Source: Phalacrocorax aristotelis (Eukaryota > Chordata > Aves > Suliformes > Phalacrocoracidae). Taken from it: DNA of 64,000 nt. Below the pieces are notes generated by a model that was not told the DNA's origin, did not search any database, and was given only the letters and a program-made list of their open reading frames with translations. The stretch covers positions 2,666,001 to 2,730,000 of the forward strand of contig NC_134297.1 of the NCBI RefSeq assembly GCF_949628215.1, read 5' to 3'. The position numbers and the translations under genes were made by a program. The first letter of the stretch is position 1, and the number at the start of each line of letters is the position of its first letter. Below are positions 51,440 to 63,967 of this stretch, one piece after another.

Positions 51440-54097
51440 ATGGGAACCTACTGCTTTTTAGTGAGCATGGACATGGAGAAGGCAGCTTTGCCCCATCCTG
51501 GCTTGCTGGGCCCTGGTTCAAGTGCCGTCTGTGAGATGCTGCTGCCGGCACACTGAGCAGCAGGGGATTGCAGGGCAAATTCCAGGTTTCAGCAAAATCC
51601 TTGAAACAATTCTTTGCTTTTACTGGCTCATGTTGGGACTGCTCCACACAGCAGGGTCTGGCTGTCCTGCAGGTGTATGGCAGATGTGTGGCAGCACTGA
51701 TGCTGGGCACTTAGTAAGGTCAAGTTTCTCCTGCCTGGACAGTATCACTGCAAGGAGCTTGTAGCTATGGGGCTCTCCTGCACAGAGGGTGTGGAAGCAG
51801 GACATGCCCTGATGCCCTTTCCATGCTGAGGATTGGGGTTTTCCGCAGGGGCTCTTGTCTTACTGCTGTCCCTTACAAAATTTCACCCTGCTCCTGGATC
51901 CTCCTTCACTGACAGCCCTGTGCCATGCTCTGCAATGGAGCCGTACCATCTTGTGGGGCTGCAGTCTCCTGGGCACAATGCCGCCAACTGCAGCTGCAGG
52001 GGCACAGTCGAATGGGGAACGGTCCCCACATCTGCTCTGTCACCAGGTGGATGGATGGGTAAGGAGCCAGGGGGATGGTGGAGCTGCAGGCTATCACCCT
52101 TCTCCACCTCACTGTCTGTGTGGCTGATGGGACCAGTGGCCCTCATCTGCCCTGCCCCTGGGCTGTGGCTAGTTAAGCCTTGCCCAGCACAGGGTGTGCA
52201 CTGCTGGGCTGAGGGTTTTCCCCTGGAAGAATACCAAGTTGGCAAGAAGTGCCAGTGGTGCAGCTTTGCACAGCTCCTGCCTGCTCCCTGGCAGCAGGGA
52301 CTCTCATGGGTGGGTCCTGCTTCCTGCACACCAGAGGCACTGCTGTCCCCAGCGCTGTGTCCTGCTGCTGTCTGCACCCAGCACGTGGTACCTCCTGAGA
52401 CACCCCTGTGCCATCACAGCCAGCGCCACCACCACTCCCAGAATGACCAGGATGAGATGGACTAGCGATGGCCCATGGGCGGAGCAGCAGGGGCTACTAG
52501 CAGGTGCCTATGGATGCCACTGCCCATGTTTGCACACTCAGGGATGCTGCAACAGAAGCCTCTGCTGGCCAGGCTCTGCTGCTTGCAGAGAAACCCCATG
52601 GGACAGGCTGCCTGAGCTTGGCATGGCTGGAGGGAGACTGCTGGGGCAGGTAGCTCAACAGGTGGCTGCTCAGACCAGCCTGTCTGGGACGGGGTGACTG
52701 CCCAGGATCTCCAGGACAGTTCAGCACAGCCTGGGCCTCCTGTGCTGGAGAGTGCATGGGTTGCCGAATCCCAGCTGACCAGGTATGAGGCCACTGCATG
52801 GCGGAGGGCTGGGGCAAGCTCTGGAGACAGAGGATGCCTGTGTCCCTGAGCTGGGCAAGGGTGCTGGGGAGTAGGGTTATGGGGCAGGTGCCCTTCATCC
52901 CCAGGGCCAGGGCAGCAGGAGGCCTGAGGCTCCCTGGAGAAGGGCACCAGCACTCCCAGCGGAGCCCACAAGTGAATGTGTTGGTATGAAGGGACTGTGA
53001 GGAATGAGGGATCTGGGCACCTCGTGGCACAGGGAGCCTGGGTCTGGCAGACCCTGCCTCAGGCAAAAACATCGTAGGTGGTGCCTAAGGGCAAACAGTG
53101 CCCAAGGAGTGAACTGAGCCAAGATGCCAGAATGGGCAATCCATTCCTCTCCCTCTCAGCGAGGACAATCCCAGATATGGTGGAAGGCACAGAAGGGACT
53201 GAGCACGTTTACACTGAGCCTTGCAGGCTCGTGTGGCTGGGCTGAGCACTTGGGGTTTATTGTGCCTCCACGGCCCAGCTGTCCCCCTGCCCCGCAGCAG
53301 CAGGGTGAAAGGGGTTGTCTCTGCCCTGGCACGGCAGAGGGTTGGGGTGCAGCTGCCCGGCTCTGGGGGTCCCTTAATGGAGCAAGGCTGGGCTGCTCCA
53401 GCCCACTGGACTCTCTGGGATGGTCACTTCAGGGCAAGGTAGGCATTGAGCCAGGCTATGGCAGGACCCCTTGGCAATAACACTGGTCCTTTCGTGGTGT
53501 GGGGCCAGGGGTGCCTAGGCTGGGTCTTGCCTTGTCCTGAGTGGGTGGGGAGCACCCACACGCTGGGCTGACGCGCAGCAGTGAGGATGCACTTTATCAG
53601 AGCAGGGGAGCAGGGCTGTGGGTGCTTCTGGCTGCAGGAATCCCACCAGGGAATGCGTCTGGATAATCATGAGGAGTGTGATGGAGGAGAGCAGGCTTCT
53701 CCCCCCCACTACTTCTCCCATCCTCCCCCTGCCTTCCCTTGTAATGCACTTTGAATGGATGAGTTTGTGGCTTGGGCTGTGGCTCCAGCTCCCTGGGAAC
53801 ACCGGTTGAACCTCAACCCATCTAAAACTGCTTCAGCCCCTTAGCCTGGCTCCTTCAGCCCACAGGCACGGTTGTATCAGGTACTGCCTTTCCCCCATGC
53901 GTGCTGTGAATGCAGGCAGGCACACAGGGGTATGGCCTTTCACCTCCACCCATCTGCAGGCCACCTTTGTCACGTACACAAGAAAAGCAAATACATCATC
54001 ACCCAGCTCGTGCTAGGGTTTGCTGGAGGGGAGACAGGGCCAGCGCAGGGAGGGGATGGGGCTTCTCCCAGGGTTTCACCCCCCTCTCAAATTAGGC

Positions 54098-54103
54098 AAT
54101 AAA
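54098..54103 (+). terminator. Canonical poly(A) signal, owner uncertain
   Basis: AATAAA followed by GTGTTT and GT-rich sequence (ctgtgtgtgg) within 25 bases, which is a good downstream element. It may end a long ABCG4 transcript or an unrecognised one. Confidence 0.45.
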
Positions 54104-54807
54104 ACAGTGTTTCATTCCCACTGTGTGTGGACACCATTTGTCCTGTCCCTCTGCCACAGAAGCTCCTGGCGCCACAGGCAGCCTGTGGCTGCCTGGGATA
54201 TCTTTGTGCATCCTTGCCATGCTGGACCCTGTGGTTTTCTAGCCTTCACCTTGTCCACATGTGCAGAGGAGGTTGTGCAGTGGGCTGCACATGTGATACA
54301 GGGCAGGGGTGGACTGTGCAGAGAGGTTGAAACCCATGCTCCCACATGACTGGAGGTGAGCTGCTTTTTTTCCAGGGACCATTTGCCAAAATAAGATGCA
54401 GATAACAGCACAAAGGCCAAGGGCCTCTGCTCGCATGGCTGCAGCTCTTCTGTGGTAGCTCTGTGTGGGTGGCATTTGCCTGGGCCCTTGCGCCTTGCTG
54501 GGGGAGGCTGCGATGTGGGGTCAGGGCACTGCTGCCCACAGCTGCAGCCTGGCAGGAACTAGGAGGGTGGAGGTGAGCCCCTGGGCTCTGGGGGAAGCAC
54601 ATGGTGGCTGGCAGGGCCCTGCTGCTTTTCCAGGCTGTGCCGCACACGCAGGTAAATGCCCCGCAGGGACAGTGTGCCCAGGTTCCAGCTTGCTGCTGGT
54701 GGTCAGCAGTGTCCAGAGGGCCCCAGGAGCTGTTGAGCAGGTGGAGGTGTTGCAGCTTATTTCAGTCTTTCTGAGATGCCAGCTGTACTTGTTGGATTTC
54801 ACACATC

Positions 54808-54813
54808 AATAAA
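54808..54813 (+). terminator. Canonical poly(A) signal, owner uncertain
   Basis: AATAAA in cacatcAATAAAac, preceded by T-rich sequence. A second plus-strand candidate end, 4.9 kb after the ABCG4 stop codon. Confidence 0.45.
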
Positions 54814-55379
54814 ACTTATATTTATAGTGTAATGCCTGAATGCCTCCCCTCTCTGAGTAGCCAGAGGGCACGCATGCATGCAAGGGGAGATGTGTGTGCC
54901 TGGGTACACCAACAAACGTCCCTGCATTGGGGTGTGGAGGCGGGTGCTGGGGGGCAGCATGTGGGGAGGTAGCTGCACACATTGCTGGGGACAGGTGCCA
55001 AGTGCGTGCAAAGGCGTGTAGGGACATGTGGGCTCTGTGCAAGCCTTTGGGGTGTGAGTGGGGCCTCCGGCGTTACCAGGGTGTGAACCTTCTGCCCCAG
55101 CACCCCTGGTTCAGCACAGCCTGTGGCTGGCTGGGGTAGGCCGGCACTTCCCGGGACAGCACCTAGGGACCGAGCAGAGTGCGTGCAGCCCTGCAGACAC
55201 CACTGGCTCTGGTCTCAGCACCACCTTACTGGGCTGCCAGAGCAGATCTGCAAGCAGCAAGAGGGTAGGTACACATGTCTCTGTGTGTGCATGTCCACGC
55301 ACGTGTGTTACACAGTCAGGCAAAACCAGGCGGTGCTGAGCTGCCCTGCCAGCACAGCTTCCTCCGAGCTCTTTTTTCC

Positions 55380-56260
55380 CTGTGGGGCTGCCGTTGTCCT
55401 GCTTTCTGCACCGCGCTGTGTGAGGCGGCGGCAGCTGAGCACGGGGGGACTCCGCTCCGGTGCAGGACTTGTCCGTGCAGGCTCCAGGCAAGGGCACCAG
55501 GTGGGGATGCAGAGCCACCAGATGTGTCCGGAGGAAACCTCTCTTTGCAGGTACGACCCCAGGACCGCCCCCACGCTGCGTCCGTCCCTGTGTCTGGGGG
55601 TGTTTTCCCTTGCCGTGGTGCCTGCCGGCCCCCCTGCCGCGTCCCCGCAGTGGGCCGTAGCCGCAACCCTCATCTCGCTCGGCGGAGCTGGCGGCCGCCG
55701 TGCGTGGGGCGGGGCGGGACGGCGTTGCAGGAAGTTACAGCTGCAGAACAGCCGCCCCCGGAGAGGAGCTGCTTCCCGGGAGAGCGATGGAAGGAGGCGG
55801 CTGAGCGGCACACGCTCTCTCCCGCGGGCCTCACGGGCTGCAGGAGCACAGGGAGCCGTGGGGCTCAGCCTCCCGGCAAGGAGTCCTGCTGGAGGTAACC
55901 CCGCCGCTTTCGGCACGACCCTCGCCCTTGCCTTGCTCAGCGGCAGCCTCACCATTGCCGTGGGTTCCAGGACCCCGCGCCGCCAGGGCCTCGGCCACTG
56001 TGTCCTCCCGGGCGGGGAAGCAGGGAGGCGGGAGGCCACGGTAGCCAGAGGGGAGGGCGTGCGGGCCAGGCGTGCACCAGGGGTCCCTGGAGGGGGACCG
56101 CAGCAGGCGGGCGGCGCGGCCCGCCGCTTGGCAGCGTGCGCTGGGCGGCAGAGGGGGCCGGGCGTGGGCGCGTCGGGGTTCGCTTGGCTGCAAAGGCCTC
56201 GAGGCCAGGGCACGCAGGTTCAAGGTCAGCGCCGCTGCCCCCGCGCCCGTACCTCAGTTT
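55380..56260 (+). promoter_or_regulatory. CpG island, probable NLRX1 promoter
   Basis: CpG-dense block about 1.5-2.3 kb upstream of the first coding exon of NLRX1, with a second GC-rich block at about 56450-56900. A plausible donor for a noncoding first exon is GGAG|GTAACC after 55895. The coding exon's acceptor (tctctttaag, ending 57735) fits such an upstream exon. Assignment to NLRX1 is inferred from position and strand. Confidence 0.5.
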
Positions 56261-57742
56261 CCTCGTCTGGATAACATGACGACGCGCTGGAAAAAGCCCA
56301 GTCTGTGGGAGGTGTGAGCAAGCTATCGCCCTTCTCGTCCTCTCATGGGGGGCAAGTGCAGAGGGATTTCCACACTGTCCCTTGCTATCTGCTGGATTTG
56401 CTTACACTCTACCCCCCTCCCCTGCCCCTTGCCTCATTTTTTTATCAGGATGTCGGGGGCTGCGAGCGCAACCCGTGTTCCTGAAGGACCACCCTGCTGA
56501 GCTGGGGCGGCAGCCTGAGTCAGCGCCGGCACAGCCGGTTCTGCCGGACTGGACCGTACCGGGGCTGCTGCGCCACGTCCCTGCGGAGCAAAGCCGGCAA
56601 CCCCGTCCTGCTCGGCTCTGCAGAGCTGGGCGTTTGTGGGGCAGCTGCCTGAGCGCCGCAGAGCTGCTGAGCCCATCTTGTCCGCCTCTGGAGATGGGCG
56701 CTTTGCCTGGGAAAAATCACCCTGTGCCTGGCTGGACCCGGTGCAGCCCCGAGGGGACCAGCTGAGTCCCCGCCGCCCCTGCCAACCTGTACTGCTGGCT
56801 GCAGCCTCCCCGGCTGCTTTAAATGGGAGGAGGCTGAGCTCAATATCCCTGTGTGCTGCAGCCGCCTCGGCTTGGCAGGCCCGGTGAGAGGGCTCAGCGG
56901 CTGCCAAGGACACGGCAAGGGCTGCCTGCCGGGGAACGGTGCTCCTCGGCAGGGCCAGCCACCACAGGGCAGCCCCGGGGCACACTGGTGCTGGACTGGA
57001 CTGGACTGGGGGAAGCCACCATGCATGTGGTTCACCTTTATTTTCTGCCTTTCTGAAGCCTCCCCCCTGCCTCCCGCTGTTTCCTCTCTCCCGGCCCCAG
57101 CTCCTGGTTTTGCCATATTTCGTGGCAGTTTGGGGAGGATGGTTGGTTTATTCTAATATAATGCCCCAAAATTTCAAGCCCGGAAGCCTGCCCTCTCCCC
57201 AGCACTTTTGTTCTCTGTGTTACGATAGTTGTTATAGATATACCGTTACAGTCAAGTCTAGGTTAGTGACTTTCAGCTGCTAACAGGGAAGAGATCATCC
57301 CCTGCCCCTTGTGCCTGCAGTGAATTAGGTGGCTGGTCCCAACAGAGGCTGGGGTGGGTGGGGGTGGGTTTGAGAGCCAGCAGGATTGTCTGTCAGGGTG
57401 AGGACCTCCTCAGGGCCCTGCTTTGCTGCTGTCTTGGCTGTAACTCCCTGGTGATGCCCAGGTAGGTATGTAAAAGGTGCTAGATGGGGAGTCTGAGGCA
57501 ACATGTGCTTCTGTCAGCTCAGCTGTGCTCCAGCTGCCCTGCCATCCGGCTCACTGCTGCTCCCCATGGCTGGTGGGTTTGTGGGGCCGGATGTGGGAGC
57601 AGGTCATTCCTGATCCAGGCATCCCTGGGCAGGGGTGAGGGTAGGTACAGCCTCAGGCTGCAAAGCTGGGCTGGAGCAGGCAACTGGCAGGTCCAGGCAC
57701 GCAGCCTGCCTCATGGGCTGTCCCCTCTCTTTAAGGCAGAGG
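56261..57742. other. NLRX1 upstream/5' intron, no coding exon seen
   Basis: Contains the second GC-rich block and otherwise ordinary sequence. Long frames on both strands at 56382-57156 are shadows of GC composition. Confidence 0.4.
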
Positions 57743-60700
57743 ATGTCGCGGGCCATGCAGTGCCAGAGCTGCCTGCCCTTGGGCAGCTGGATGCAGCTGC
57801 GTCGATCCCTGCCAGGGAGCAGGGGGACCCGGAGTGTGTATCTGTGTGCTGCTTCAGTGCCAGGTGAGCTGGGCTCCGTGCCTGTAGGACTGTGACCCTG
57901 AATCTGTCCTGCCACCAGGGAAGCCCTGTCCCTGGTGGACATGTCTCCCCAGCTGCACAGTGGAGCTTGTGCAGTCTGTGGGTCGCACCCAGCAAGATGT
58001 GAAGCCAGTGAGCTTAGTGGTATTAGCTCTGCTAAGCTGGAGAAGGCCATCCCTGATGGTGTGTGTTCTTTTTCCTCCCAGGCACTTCAGGCAGTTACTT
58101 CCTCAGGAAGAGCCTTCACATAAGTGGCATCTCCCTCCCCAGGTACAGTGCCACACAGCTGGGACCTGGCCCGTTCTGCCCTGTGGCTGTTCACCACAGG
58201 ACCTGGGTGGCTGAGCTGGGTGACTGGGGACCATTGGGGTTCTGTGGGCAGAGATGCTGCTTTGCCTCCACCTAGAAAACAACCCAGACCCAACTCCCTG
58301 TCTATTCTGAATTCAGCCCAACTTCTCTGCCTCACCACGGGTTTGCTGGGGACGCACAACACATGACTTGCTGACCTGCCTTCAGTTCCCAGCCATGCCC
58401 TTGCCCCATCTCTGCGCTCTCCAGTGGTGCAGGGGAAGGGAGGGGTGAGCTGGCTCTACTCAGCACCTCCAAGAGCAGTCACCTGTGATCTGCCCACCCT
58501 GCCCCAGGCAGAGCTTGGAGCTGCTAGCCCCTGGTTCTCCTCGTGGCACTCTCCCTCCTCTTGCAGGGGCTGTGTTAGCTACCAGGGAGGGTCCCAGGAG
58601 CGTTCTGTCCAGCCCGGCTCCTCTCGCCACGGCCTGTCCCACCTGAGGAATGTGGCCTCTTCTGGTAAGCTTGCAGCCCTACACCAAAGAGGAGGGAGGG
58701 TCTTACACAGTGGGTTGGGGGCAGTTGCTGTCCTGGGCAGTGTGAGGGTTAGCAGGAACTAGGTTCTGTCCTCTCTGCAGTCACCTCACTGCAGTGGCTT
58801 GGGGCAGGCAACTTCCCCAGTCACCTGCTAGTGTGAAGCCCTTGTCTTGTCAAGCACCTTCCTCTTCCCAGATGCCATCAAGAAACACCAGAAGAGCCTG
58901 TCTGCATGGTTCAGCCACCAGCCCAATGAAGAGAGGCAGTTCGGCCCTTCCTTCTCACTGGATGCAGTTCATGTGGACCCAGTGATCCGGGAGAGCTCCC
59001 TGGAGGAGATCCTGAAGCCCTCGCCCGACCTAACCATCCAGAACCAGCTCCAGCAGCCCCGCAGACAGGTTATCAGCCTCCAGAACCTTTTTGATGTGGA
59101 TGCCTGTGGGCGGCAGGTGAAGAACGTGGTGCTTTATGGCACCGTGGGCACAGGGAAGAGCACCCTCATCAAGAAGATGGTGGTGGACTGGTGCCATGGT
59201 CACCTACCCCGCTTTGAGCTGGTCATCCCCTTCTCCTGTGAGGATCTGTCTCATAGTCATGCCTCCATCTCCCTGCGGCGCCTCATAACCAAGAAGTACC
59301 AGCACCTCCGGGATGTGGTGCCGATGCTGGGTGCTTCCAACCTCAAGGTACTTTTCATCCTCAACGGCCTGGAGCGCCTCAACTTGGACTTCCGGCTGGC
59401 TGGCACCGAGCTGTGCTGTGACCCCAATGAGCCTGTGCCTCCCTCTGCCATCGTAGTCAACTTGCTGCGAAAATACCTCCTGCCAGAGGTCAGTGTCTCC
59501 CTCCAGCTCCTTCATGCTGGAGAAAGGCCAGGGGTGAGCTCTGGGGCATTGCAGGCACGGCCGTTTTGCTAATTGCTTGCAGTCCAGCTTGGCTGTGAGT
59601 GAACAGGCAGACTCCATTTCTGGAGGGACTCACCAAGGTGGCCTCGTGCCACTGGTACTGGTTTGTCTCTGCAGGATCTTTGGGGAGGCGTGGTAAGGCA
59701 GAGAAGGCAGTCTGCTGGGCTGTGGTCTTTCAGACTCAATATGTATCTAGCAGGGGATGGGGAAAGCTCTTCTGTCCCCTCTGCCTGGGTCAGGTTTGAA
59801 CCAATGCCCTTTGGGCAGCAGCTTCTTGAACCCCAGCCCCTGGGTGGTGCAATCCTAGTGCACCTATATGTGGGTTATGCACTTGGCACCCTGCTGAGCT
59901 TAGATCAAAGCCACAGAGGGAGCACCTGCAAACTCACCCAGCCCTCTGCTTCCAGGCCAGCATCATCGTCACCACGCGCCCATCGGCGGTGCGCCGGATC
60001 CCTGGTAAATATGTGGGCCGCTACGCTGAGATCTGTGGCTTCTCTGACACCAACCTGCAGAAACTATACTTCCAGATGCGTCTCAGCCAGCCTGGCTGCA
60101 GTGGAGAGGACAGTGTGGGTAGCAGCTCAGGTGAGCAGGAAAACTTGGTGGAGATGTTGTCGAGGAACTTGGAGCGCCACAACCAAATAGCCGCTGCCTG
60201 CTTCTTGCCCTCTTACTGCTGGCTGGTGTGCACCACACTGCACTTCCTCTACTTCACTAGGACAGTGCCTCCCAGCCAGACCCTGACTGGCATCTATACC
60301 AGCTTCCTGAGGCTCAACTTCAGTGGGGAGGTGCTGGACAGCACTGACCCCACCAACATCTCCATGATGAAGTATGTGGCCAAGATGGTGGGCAAGCTAG
60401 CCTATGAAGGGGTGATGTCCCGCAAGACCTGCTTCTCAGAGGACGACCTGCAGCAGTGCTTTGAGGTGGAGATGAAGACTGAAAGTGAGCTCAACCTTCT
60501 GGAGGTCTTCCGCAGCGATGTCTTCCGTTTCTTCCTCACTCCATGTGTGCAGCCAGGCAAAGAACACACCTTTGTCTTCACCATCCCTGCTATGCAAGAG
60601 TATCTGGCAGCCCTGTATGTGGTGCTGGGTGAGAAGAAGACCCTGGCACAGAAAGTGGGGAAGGAACTGTCAGAGATGATTGGGAAGGTGAGTGAAGATG

Positions 60701-63139
60701 TCGCTGTCGTTCTGAGTATCATCTCTAAGGTGCTGCCCTTGCGCTTCCTGCCAGTGCTCTTCAACCTGCTCAAAATATTCCCTCGCTACTTCTCCCGGCT
60801 GAGCGGTAAGGACCGGGATGCTATTGCCCACACCATGGCAGAGGAGCTATTCAAAGAGGAGGACTACTACAACGATGATGTCTTGGACCAGATCAATTCC
60901 AGCATCCTGGGTGTGGAGGGCCCCATGCGCCACCCTGACGAGGCCCCTGATGATGAGGTCTTTGAGCTCTTCCCCATCTTCATGGGTGGGATACTGTCCC
61001 GCCGTAACCGCGCCATCCTGGAGCAGCTGGGCTGCTCTATAAAGAACCTGGCAGCCTTTGAGATCGCCAAGGCCATGAAGAAGACAGTCATCAGGAACAG
61101 CCGCAAGGGGCTGCCGCCGTCCGAGCTGATGGACTACCTCTTCTTCCTGCATGAATTCCAGAACGAGCGCTTCACAGCTGAGGCCATCCGCTCTCTCCGG
61201 ACAGTCAACCTCTCATCTGTCAAGATGACCCCTCTGAAGTGCTCTGTGCTGGCATCTGTTATGGGCACCACATGCCACGAAGTGGAGGAGCTGAACCTGT
61301 CCTCCTGCAACCTTGACACGAGCAGCTTGAGGATCCTCTTCCCTGTCCTGCTGCGCTGCAAAGCTCTCCAGTGAGTACTGCTCTCTTCCGCCCTTTGGCA
61401 GTGCTCAAAAATTGGGCTATCCCTTACCTCTGCCCATCACAGGGATACACTAGGAGCCCAAGTATGGCAAAGGCAGGGAAGGGCATGCACGCCCTTGTTT
61501 ATCCTCAGTGCAGACTTGGGGACTACAGCTTCCAACATGCAACACTCCTTGAGCAGCCTTGCCAGGGCACTGCATGCTGCGATGTGCAGTTGCATCACAC
61601 CCTCCTATAGGACTCTGGGCAGCACTCCGGCATCTGGTACCACAGGCTGGGCTACCAGATCCCCTGGCAAACCCAGGTCCCTTCCACTGCTTGGCCCCCC
61701 AGAGCCACCCAGCATCATTGTGTAGCTGCTGCTACTACTGACTCTGAACAGGAGATACGCAGCCCAAGTGTGGGAGTCTGGGCTGCGCAAAGGGATGGGT
61801 TCTGTTCCAGTCCATTTGTGGAACTGTAGTCTTCCTGTCGCCTAGGGGATGGCAAGCTGTGCTCTGCAGAGGTGGACTCGGCTGTGTAGTGGGGCTATGC
61901 AGCACTTCCTTCCTCCAGATGCTCAGAAGGGCTTGAAGGGGTCCTGATCCCTCAGACCTTCACCCACCCCCTGCAGACCCTGCACCTGCTCCCCGTCCTT
62001 TGCTTCTCCTAGCACTGGCTCTGTTGGCTGATGCTGCCCAAGCTCTGGTACAGTTTTAGTGTGCTCGGTTTTGGAGGGGAAGCTTGTGTGGCCATGTCTG
62101 GGGAGCCCACGTAGGATGGTGATGGGGTGGGCCAGGGAAAATGGAGAGAGCAGAGTTGCCAGCCCCACAGGTAGCAGCCATTTCGGTCCTGCCACCGTCA
62201 TGTCTTGCTTTGCATCAGCCTGCAGCTCAACAGCCTGGGCTCTGACGCCTGCAAGGAAATCCGTGACCTGCTCCTGCATGACAAGTGTGTGGTGAGCAAC
62301 CTGCGGTGAGTACTGCCTCTGTCCTTGCATGAATCTGTCTCTGCTGCTCACCTTGTGCCCTGGCCCTGGGCCCCCTGCCCAGCCTTGCCACTGCCCTGAA
62401 CTCGTGCGTCCACAGGCTGGGAAACAACCCCGTGGGTGAGCAGGGTGCACAATACCTGGCTGAGGCGCTGGCAGGCAACCACTCGCTGACCTATTTGTCC
62501 CTGCTGCACACTGTACTGGGGGACCGGGGTGCCGAAGTGATTGCTCAGCACCTGGCCAAGAACCAGCACCTCCAGGAGCTCAACCTGGGCTACAACTCCC
62601 TGACTGACACAGCCGCCCTGCATGTGGTGGAGGTAGCCAAAAAGCACACAACGCTGGACAAAGTGCAGTGAGTTCACTCTGCCCCAGTTCTTCCCTCTTG
62701 CAGGTGATGCCTCTAACTGCGTGTCCCTCCCGATGGTGGCAAGTGGGGAGTCCCACTCAGCCTTTGTGTCTTGCCCACAGCCCTCACAGTGTCTCCCATT
62801 CCTTTTTTCTCAACCCACAGTCTGTACTTCAATGACATCAGTGAGGACGGCAAGCAGGCACTTCACAGCCTGCGCATGGACCGGGATGGCGTTAGAGCGC
62901 TAGTCTTCCTTACAGCAGGCACCGACGTCTCTGAATACTGGTCCAACATCCTGAACGTGGTGCAGAAGAACCTGCCTTTCTGGGACCGTGAGCGGGTTCG
63001 GCAGCACCTTGCCCTGATCCTCCAGGATCTGGAGAGCAGCCGGAGACAGACTGCCAACCCCTGGAGGAAAGCCAAGTTCCTACGAGTTGAGAATGAGGTC
63101 AAGAAGATGCTGGGGAAACTGCAGTATGGGACCCTCTAA
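57743..63139 (+). CDS. NLRX1: NLRX1, mitochondrial NOD-like receptor
   Basis: Coding exons 57743-57863, 58082-58142, 58567-58664, 58872-59488, 59956-61370, 62219-62305, 62416-62667, 62821-63139; 2970 bases, 989 residues (human 975), all GT-AG, phases consistent throughout. The start was chosen because an acceptor (ctctttaag) lies 7 bases before the ATG and the peptide is a good mitochondrial presequence: Arg at 3, 20, 21, 27 and 30, and no acidic residue before Glu72. The P-loop is GTVGTGKST at 183-191. The long fifth exon holds [48 protein letters not shown] and [12 protein letters not shown], nearly identical to human. Three short exons then encode the leucine-rich repeats ([39 protein letters not shown]) and a helical C-terminus, [17 protein letters not shown]. 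Family knowledge: dampens MAVS and NF-kB signalling and affects mitophagy at the mitochondrion. There is no CARD or PYD, as usual for NLRX1. Confidence 0.97.
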
Positions 63140-63487
63140 CCTGCTGTTCATCCACCCAGCCAGGGAGGGAGCAGCGCTGCTGGGGAGGAAACACTGGAAT
63201 GTGCCCTCGCAGTACATCCCCTGCACCCTTATCCACGTGGAGATGCCTAGTGGTCAGGTGCTACCAAGGCTGTCAAAGGTGCTGTGTATGTGTGGCTCAG
63301 CCCTCATCTGCGGGCAAGGCTGAAGTGTGGGAGAACTGTACAGAGACCAGTCCAGGAGCAAACAGGACTTGTCCTTCTGGGCTTGTAGAGACCCAGCCCC
63401 TGCACCCTGGCTACTGCTGGCCCATCCACAAGTCACAGCAGCGGCAGAGGGGCAGGACTCAGGCTTGCTTGTGAAACCTTTGGTGGC

Positions 63488-63493
63488 ATTAAA
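63488..63493 (+). terminator. Possible NLRX1 poly(A) signal
   Basis: ATTAAA, the commonest variant hexamer, about 350 bases after the stop codon, with T-rich sequence downstream (ctttgtttcc). A second ATTAAA lies at 63861-63866 and could be a distal site. Confidence 0.5.
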
Positions 63494-63949
63494 GTGCACC
63501 ACTTTGTTTCCACTGAAGCACACTAGTGCCAAGATTTGATCTTCTCTCCGGGCCTTCCTGGGGGAGGAATGCAGAGGCGCTGGTGCAGCTGTCCCTCCAG
63601 CAGTTGGAGTGGAGCGCTCTGGCCCTTTCTCATCTCACAGGGCTAGGATGGGGCAGACCACTTCTGCTCCAGCCCATGCCGAATCAGTTGGTGTTCCCCA
63701 CCGTGGGCTGCCCTTGCGGGCAGCTGGAAACGGGGACACCAGGGTCTGTTCCCAAGCTGAGTATCCCACGGTCCCTCCCACTTGCTCCCAGCTCTGCTGG
63801 GCAAGGGCTGGCAGTGCCCCATGGCTGGGAGGGCAGGGGAGACATCGCAGCTGTTTAACCATTAAACCTGGGGCGTCTTGGAAGAGGCGGGGACACTGGC
63901 TTCCCTGCCACTTCACCCTGTACCTTGCTCCCTCTTGCATTCCCTGCAG

Positions 63950-63967
63950 CCATGAAGCAAACAAAAG
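63950..63967 (+). other. Possible first coding exon of the next gene
   Basis: The segment CCATGAAGCAAACAAAAG has a strong pyrimidine-rich acceptor before it (cttgcattccctgcag) and a good donor after it (GTATGT). It would encode MKQTK plus one base. In human the next plus-strand gene is PDZD3, but so short a peptide cannot identify it, and the window ends here. It could also be a chance match. Confidence 0.25.

Larger units (their letters stand above)
49865..55350. other. Long noncoding stretch 3' of ABCG4
   Basis: Begins with the ABCG4 3' untranslated region, whose end I cannot place: no AATAAA was noticed in the first 4 kb, only weaker variants near 50512 (TATAAA). Canonical signals appear at 54098 and 54808. 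Open frames on both strands lack splice support and known motifs. It could be one very long 3' untranslated region or contain a separate noncoding transcript. Confidence 0.4.

Noticed and set aside
55123-56274. 383-codon plus-strand frame and 301-codon minus-strand frame
   Set aside because: Same CpG-island artefact, upstream of NLRX1; low-complexity composition and overlapping long frames on both strands.
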